Assembly: GCF_008801605.1 (NCBI RefSeq)
Contig: NZ_VZPJ01000001.1
Coordinates: 372,001-436,000 of the forward strand
DNA from: Pseudomonas brassicacearum subsp. brassicacearum
Lineage (GTDB): Bacteria; Pseudomonadota; Gammaproteobacteria; Pseudomonadales; Pseudomonadaceae
Direction: 5' to 3'
Length of the DNA stretch: 64,000 nucleotides
Shown here in pieces: positions 60,910 through 64,000 of the stretch. The notes below the pieces were generated by a model. It saw only the letters and a program-made list of their open reading frames with translations, ran no database searches and was not told the origin of the DNA. Position numbers and translations under genes: made by a program. The number at the start of each line of letters is the position of its first letter. Position 1 is the stretch's first letter.

Positions 60910-63195
60910 TTACTCCTCTTGTTGTCGGGCCAAGCCGGCCAGGGTCGGCCCCGGCAAGTTGCAGCGCATCTGCAAGCCCACGGCCAAGGGCCGGGCCTGC
61001 AACTCGCCACCAAAACCTTCGATGATGCTGCGACTCATGGACAGCCCCAACCCCAGGCCGTTGACCTTGCTGGAATAGAACGGGGTGAAGATCTGCTCCA
61101 GTTGCGCCGTCGGCACACCGTGTCCCTGGTCGCTGACACTGACCTGCACCCCGCCGTCGGCCCCAGGCTCGACCGCCAGGACGATCTGCGACGGCAGGCC
61201 GGGATGGGCCTCGCGATTGGCCTCGATGGCGTTGCGCAGCAGGTTGAGCAGCACCTGCTCCAGCAGCACCCGGTCGGCGTAGACCAGCGGCAGATTATCC
61301 GGCAACCGCTCCACGATCTCCACCTGGCAACTGTTCGCTTCCCAGAGGCACAGGCGCGTGGTTGCCCGGGCAACTTCACTGAGGTCCAAGGCCTCCATAC
61401 GGCGGCGACCTTTACGCAGAAAGGCGCGCAGGCGCTTGATCACCTCCGATGCGTGATTGGCGTGTACGGCGATCCGCTCCAGCCCCTGGGCTACCTTCTC
61501 GGCGGCCTCGGAATGACTGCCCAGGGCCTGCAAATAGCGCTGGCTGGCGTTGGCATAATTGACCACCGCCGCCAACGGTTGATTCATCTCATGGGCAATG
61601 CCCGAGGCCAGTTCACCAAGGGTCACCAGGCGCGCGGTGTGGGCCAGTTCGTCCTGATGATGACGCTGCTGGGCTTCACGCAACTCTCGTTCGGACTGGT
61701 CGTGAGCCACCAGCGAATAGAAACGCTCGCCACTGGCCGCGCGATGGGCCAGAAGCATCAACGACACCGGCACCGAAGCCCCTCCGGCCGGCGGTTGCAG
61801 GCGAGCCTCGATGCTCCAGCGGCCGCTGCGCTCGGCATAATCCCACCCTTCCTGTTCCAGGCTGGCCAGCACCTCGGCGCTGAGAAAGGCATCCAGCGTA
61901 GGCAGGCTGTGTTGCGCATCCAGTCCAAGGGTGCGGCGCGCCGCCGGATTGAGGTAGGTCACCGCGCCATCGGGCTGGATGAACAGCACCGGGTCGGTGT
62001 TGGCTTCCACCACCTCCGCCAAACGGCGCTTGTTTTCTTCGGCCTGGACCCGGGCGGTGATGTCCCGCGACACGCTGATCACCTCAACCACCGCGCCGGT
62101 GTAGGTTTCGCGAATGGCACGGCACGCGGTCTCGAACCACAAGTAATGGCCGTCGCGATGGCGAATGCGGTAGGTCATGGTGTGATAGCCGTCCAGCTCC
62201 AGGGCATCGCGGGTGCGCTGCATCAGGCTAGCCTGGTCCTGTCGGTGAAACAGGCTGTGGGCCCGACGCCCATGCAGCTCCTGCGGCCAGTAACCAAGCA
62301 AGGTCCAAGAAGCCAGTGACGCATCGAGGAAGCAGCCGTCCGGGGTATGTCGGGAAATCAGGTCGGTGGTATTTTCGGTGATCAGCCGGTACAGGCGCCG
62401 CGCCTTGGCCGACTCGCGCTCAGCGAGGATCTGCGCGGTGGCCTGGCGACACCGGGCCAGCACACGATTGGCCTTGGGGTCGGGAATGAACGTCCAGATC
62501 AGGATCTGCTCGGCAACCTGCACCTCCACGTTCTCGATGGCTCGCTGCTGGGCCAGACAGGCCTGCACCAGGTGCGAGTGGCTGACCGGCAACAGGCTCG
62601 AAGCATCGACCAACGACAGCTGTTCGAGCAGCGCCATCAGCGCCTCATTGAGCTCCAGCGGTCGGCCTCGCGAATCAAGCAATGCACTTGGCTGCGGGTC
62701 ATGGCCGAGCAGCGGCGAATCGCGCAACTGGCCACCGACACTGGCCAACAGCAGATTCAGCAATTCGTGCACGGCCACCAGCCAGTCCTGGCCCACTTCC
62801 GGCTGTAGCTCAACCAACAGCAAGCCTTGCTGCCCCGGCTGCAGGGCCAACTCCAGGACCTGGCCATGCTCGAGGGACGCACGACGCAGACGACCGGCCA
62901 GCCAGCAATCGAGCTGACGCACCTGAGCCAGCTCCAATCGTCCCTCGTCCTGCAAGCGCTGGAAAAGCGCCCGGTCACTGCTTTGCAAAGCCTCACCAAA
63001 GCCCGGCGGCAAATGCCGGGCACGGCCTTCATGCCGATAGATGCCACTTGGCGCATGCCAGCTCAGGTAGACCGCCCGGCGGATTTGCGCGCAGTCCTGC
63101 AAGGCCCGGCAAAGGGCATCGGCGCAAGCCGCCAGGGCCATGCCTTCACGTTGCAGGCGCAACCAGCCGTGCAAGCGAACGGAGGTGGAGATCAT
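60910..63195 (-). CDS. Cytoplasmic PAS sensor histidine kinase
   Basis: A 761-residue kinase with no transmembrane helix. The start at 63195 (MISTSVRLHGWLRLQREGMALA) is preceded on its strand by GGTTTTCTG; a longer frame upstream is unlikely. A GAF-like N-terminal region (about 15-170) and two to three PAS domains follow (including ITENTTDLISRHTPDGCFLDASLASWTLLGYWPQEL and VVEANTDPVLFIQPDGAVTYLNPAA). The H-box is LGELASGIAHEMNQPLAAVVNY, with LLNLLRNAIEAN and FTPFYSSKVNGLGLGLSM in the ATPase domain, as in FixL/DctB-type kinases. It probably senses a soluble metabolite or redox state. Confidence 0.92.
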   Translation of the reverse strand: MISTSVRLHGWLRLQREGMALAACADALCRALQDCAQIRRAVYLSWHAPSGIYRHEGRARHLPPGFGEALQSSDRALFQRLQDEGRLELAQVRQLDCWLAGRLRRASLEHGQVLELALQPGQQGLLLVELQPEVGQDWLVAVHELLNLLLASVGGQLRDSPLLGHDPQPSALLDSRGRPLELNEALMALLEQLSLVDASSLLPVSHSHLVQACLAQQRAIENVEVQVAEQILIWTFIPDPKANRVLARCRQATAQILAERESAKARRLYRLITENTTDLISRHTPDGCFLDASLASWTLLGYWPQELHGRRAHSLFHRQDQASLMQRTRDALELDGYHTMTYRIRHRDGHYLWFETACRAIRETYTGAVVEVISVSRDITARVQAEENKRRLAEVVEANTDPVLFIQPDGAVTYLNPAARRTLGLDAQHSLPTLDAFLSAEVLASLEQEGWDYAERSGRWSIEARLQPPAGGASVPVSLMLLAHRAASGERFYSLVAHDQSERELREAQQRHHQDELAHTARLVTLGELASGIAHEMNQPLAAVVNYANASQRYLQALGSHSEAAEKVAQGLERIAVHANHASEVIKRLRAFLRKGRRRMEALDLSEVARATTRLCLWEANSCQVEIVERLPDNLPLVYADRVLLEQVLLNLLRNAIEANREAHPGLPSQIVLAVEPGADGGVQVSVSDQGHGVPTAQLEQIFTPFYSSKVNGLGLGLSMSRSIIEGFGGELQARPLAVGLQMRCNLPGPTLAGLARQQEE

Positions 63196-63228
63196 CAGAA
63201 AACCTGTCGTAAAAAGAGGATCAGCAAC

Positions 63229-63241
63229 ATATGGTACATAT
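63229..63241. promoter_or_regulatory. ATATG-GTA-CATAT dyad between the kinase and synthetase genes
   Basis: A 13-base AT-rich inverted repeat in the 238-base divergent gap, 34 bases upstream of the kinase start. It may be a promoter-operator element for the FixJ-type regulator or for another factor. The rest of the gap shows no further clear signal. Confidence 0.4.
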
Positions 63242-63433
63242 ACTATACAACTCAGGTAGTACTTCCATATCAATCGGCAAACAGTATATAAATTCCCCCG
63301 GATAAGTCACCGAGCTTTTCTGTGGTGAACGCGCCTGCCGACAATCGCATTGCGATTCAGCTAGCACCGGCAGCTCGTGACCACGAGAACCTCGGCCAAT
63401 AGAGCTAATAATCAGCCACCGGGTACCCCAGCC

Positions 63434-64000
63434 ATGTCCATCTACGAGCAAGGTCTTGCGCCAACTGGCGTCAACCACATCGCCCTTACACCCCTGAGCT
63501 TCATCGAGCGCACCGCAAGCGTCTATCCCGATTACCCGGCCGTGATCCACGGCTCGATCCGGCGCACCTGGGCCGACACCTACAGCCGCTGCCGGCGCCT
63601 CGCCTCAGCCCTGGCCGGACGCGGCATCGGTAAAAACGACACGGTGGCGGTCATGCTGCCGAATATTCCCGCCATGCTTGAAGCGCATTTCGGTGTGCCG
63701 ATGATCGGAGCGGTGCTCAACGCCCTCAACGTACGCCTGGATGCCGAGGCCATCGCATTCATGCTGGCCCATGGCGAAGCCAAGGTGTTGATCGCCGACC
63801 GTGAGTTCCATGACGTGGTGCAAGCAGCCATCGGCATGCTCGACCACCCGCCCCTGGTGATCGACCTTGACGATCCGGAGTACGGCGAAGGCCAGGCAAA
63901 CAGTGAACTGGACTACGAGGCGTTTCTTGCCGAGGGCGACCCGAACTTCGCCTGGCAGTGGCCAGACGATGAATGGCAGGCCATTTCCCTGAACTACACC
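63434..64000 (+). CDS. Acyl-CoA synthetase (AMP-forming), 5' part
   Basis: The first 189 codons of an adenylate-forming enzyme; the frame is open to the right edge. MSIYEQGLAPTGVNHIALTPLSFIERTASVYPDYPAVIHGSIRRTWADTYSRCRRLASALAGRGIGKNDTVAVMLPNIPAMLEAHFGVPMIGAVLNALNVRLDAEAIAFMLAHGEAKVLI is typical of the DmdB/medium-chain acyl-CoA synthetase group. The phosphate loop lies beyond the window. It is divergent from the FixJ-type two-component operon, which probably controls it. Confidence 0.88.
   Translation, partial: MSIYEQGLAPTGVNHIALTPLSFIERTASVYPDYPAVIHGSIRRTWADTYSRCRRLASALAGRGIGKNDTVAVMLPNIPAMLEAHFGVPMIGAVLNALNVRLDAEAIAFMLAHGEAKVLIADREFHDVVQAAIGMLDHPPLVIDLDDPEYGEGQANSELDYEAFLAEGDPNFAWQWPDDEWQAISLNYT

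Noticed and set aside
60592..62319. 575-codon plus-strand frame opposite the sensor kinase
   Set aside because: Antisense to conserved kinase motifs; rich in Gln/His/Arg as expected for a shadow frame.
1..64000. CRISPR arrays, tRNA or rRNA genes, prophage or insertion sequences
   Set aside because: No regularly spaced repeats, cloverleaf genes, integrase or transposase genes were seen; the only mobile-type sequences are REP/REPIN elements.

Overview
The window reads as a chromosomal segment of a fluorescent Pseudomonas. It opens inside the 2,4-diacetylphloroglucinol (DAPG) operon (end of phlA, then phlC, phlB, phlD, phlE, phlI). The GC-rich codon use, Pseudomonas-type REP/REPIN repeats, OprD porin, SfnR/MsuE sulfonate genes and a FixJ-type two-component pair fit the same genus. 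The phl order points to a phl-positive plant-associated lineage such as the P. corrugata/brassicacearum group; species assignment is inference. I saw no tRNA, rRNA, CRISPR array, prophage or insertion sequence.

Layout. 1-5.8 kb: DAPG synthesis and export. 5.8-10.9 kb: a chemoreceptor, then a mipA-response regulator-sensor kinase operon preceded by an Anr/FNR box and a direct-repeat operator. 10.9-17.6 kb: small secreted SnoaL protein, amino-acid/amine permease, KauB-like aldehyde dehydrogenase, GntR regulator, cache-domain protein and an MFS pump. 17.7-24.2 kb: tricarboxylate/dicarboxylate uptake (OprD porin, CitMHS, DctA-type carrier) with a 4-oxalomesaconate tautomerase and a divergent LysR regulator. 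24.1-29.8 kb: regulator/exporter/oxidoreductase pairs.

29.9-45.0 kb is an organosulfur-scavenging island. A plus-strand operon (msuE, msuC, sfnR, msuD-like) and minus-strand sfnB each have a near-consensus sigma-54 promoter, with the same inverted repeat CTGTTG-N6-CAACAG about 90-110 bp upstream. A further minus-strand operon joins a DmoA-like flavin monooxygenase to a complete branched-chain-type ABC importer that has two tandem binding proteins and an acyl-CoA-synthetase-derived pseudoenzyme.

45.1-49 kb holds an M42 peptidase, an MFS pump and a Tat-exported PLP enzyme. 49.0-57.6 kb is a divergent gene cluster I do not recognise. On the minus strand a PaaK-like ligase, a LuxI/FeeM-like acyltransferase, a haem-oxygenase-like diiron protein, a flavodoxin-like reductase, an EamA exporter and an alpha/beta hydrolase are tightly coupled. 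On the plus strand are a stand-alone anthranilate synthase pair and a quorum-type LuxR regulator. The 640-bp region between the arms carries a lux-box-like 20-mer and several palindromes. I think this is the best candidate for an undescribed system: an anthranilate-derived metabolite or signal under LuxR control. 57.6-64 kb: an AraC regulator, a 3-hydroxyacyl-CoA dehydrogenase with a TetR regulator, a FixJ-type two-component system and the start of an acyl-CoA synthetase.
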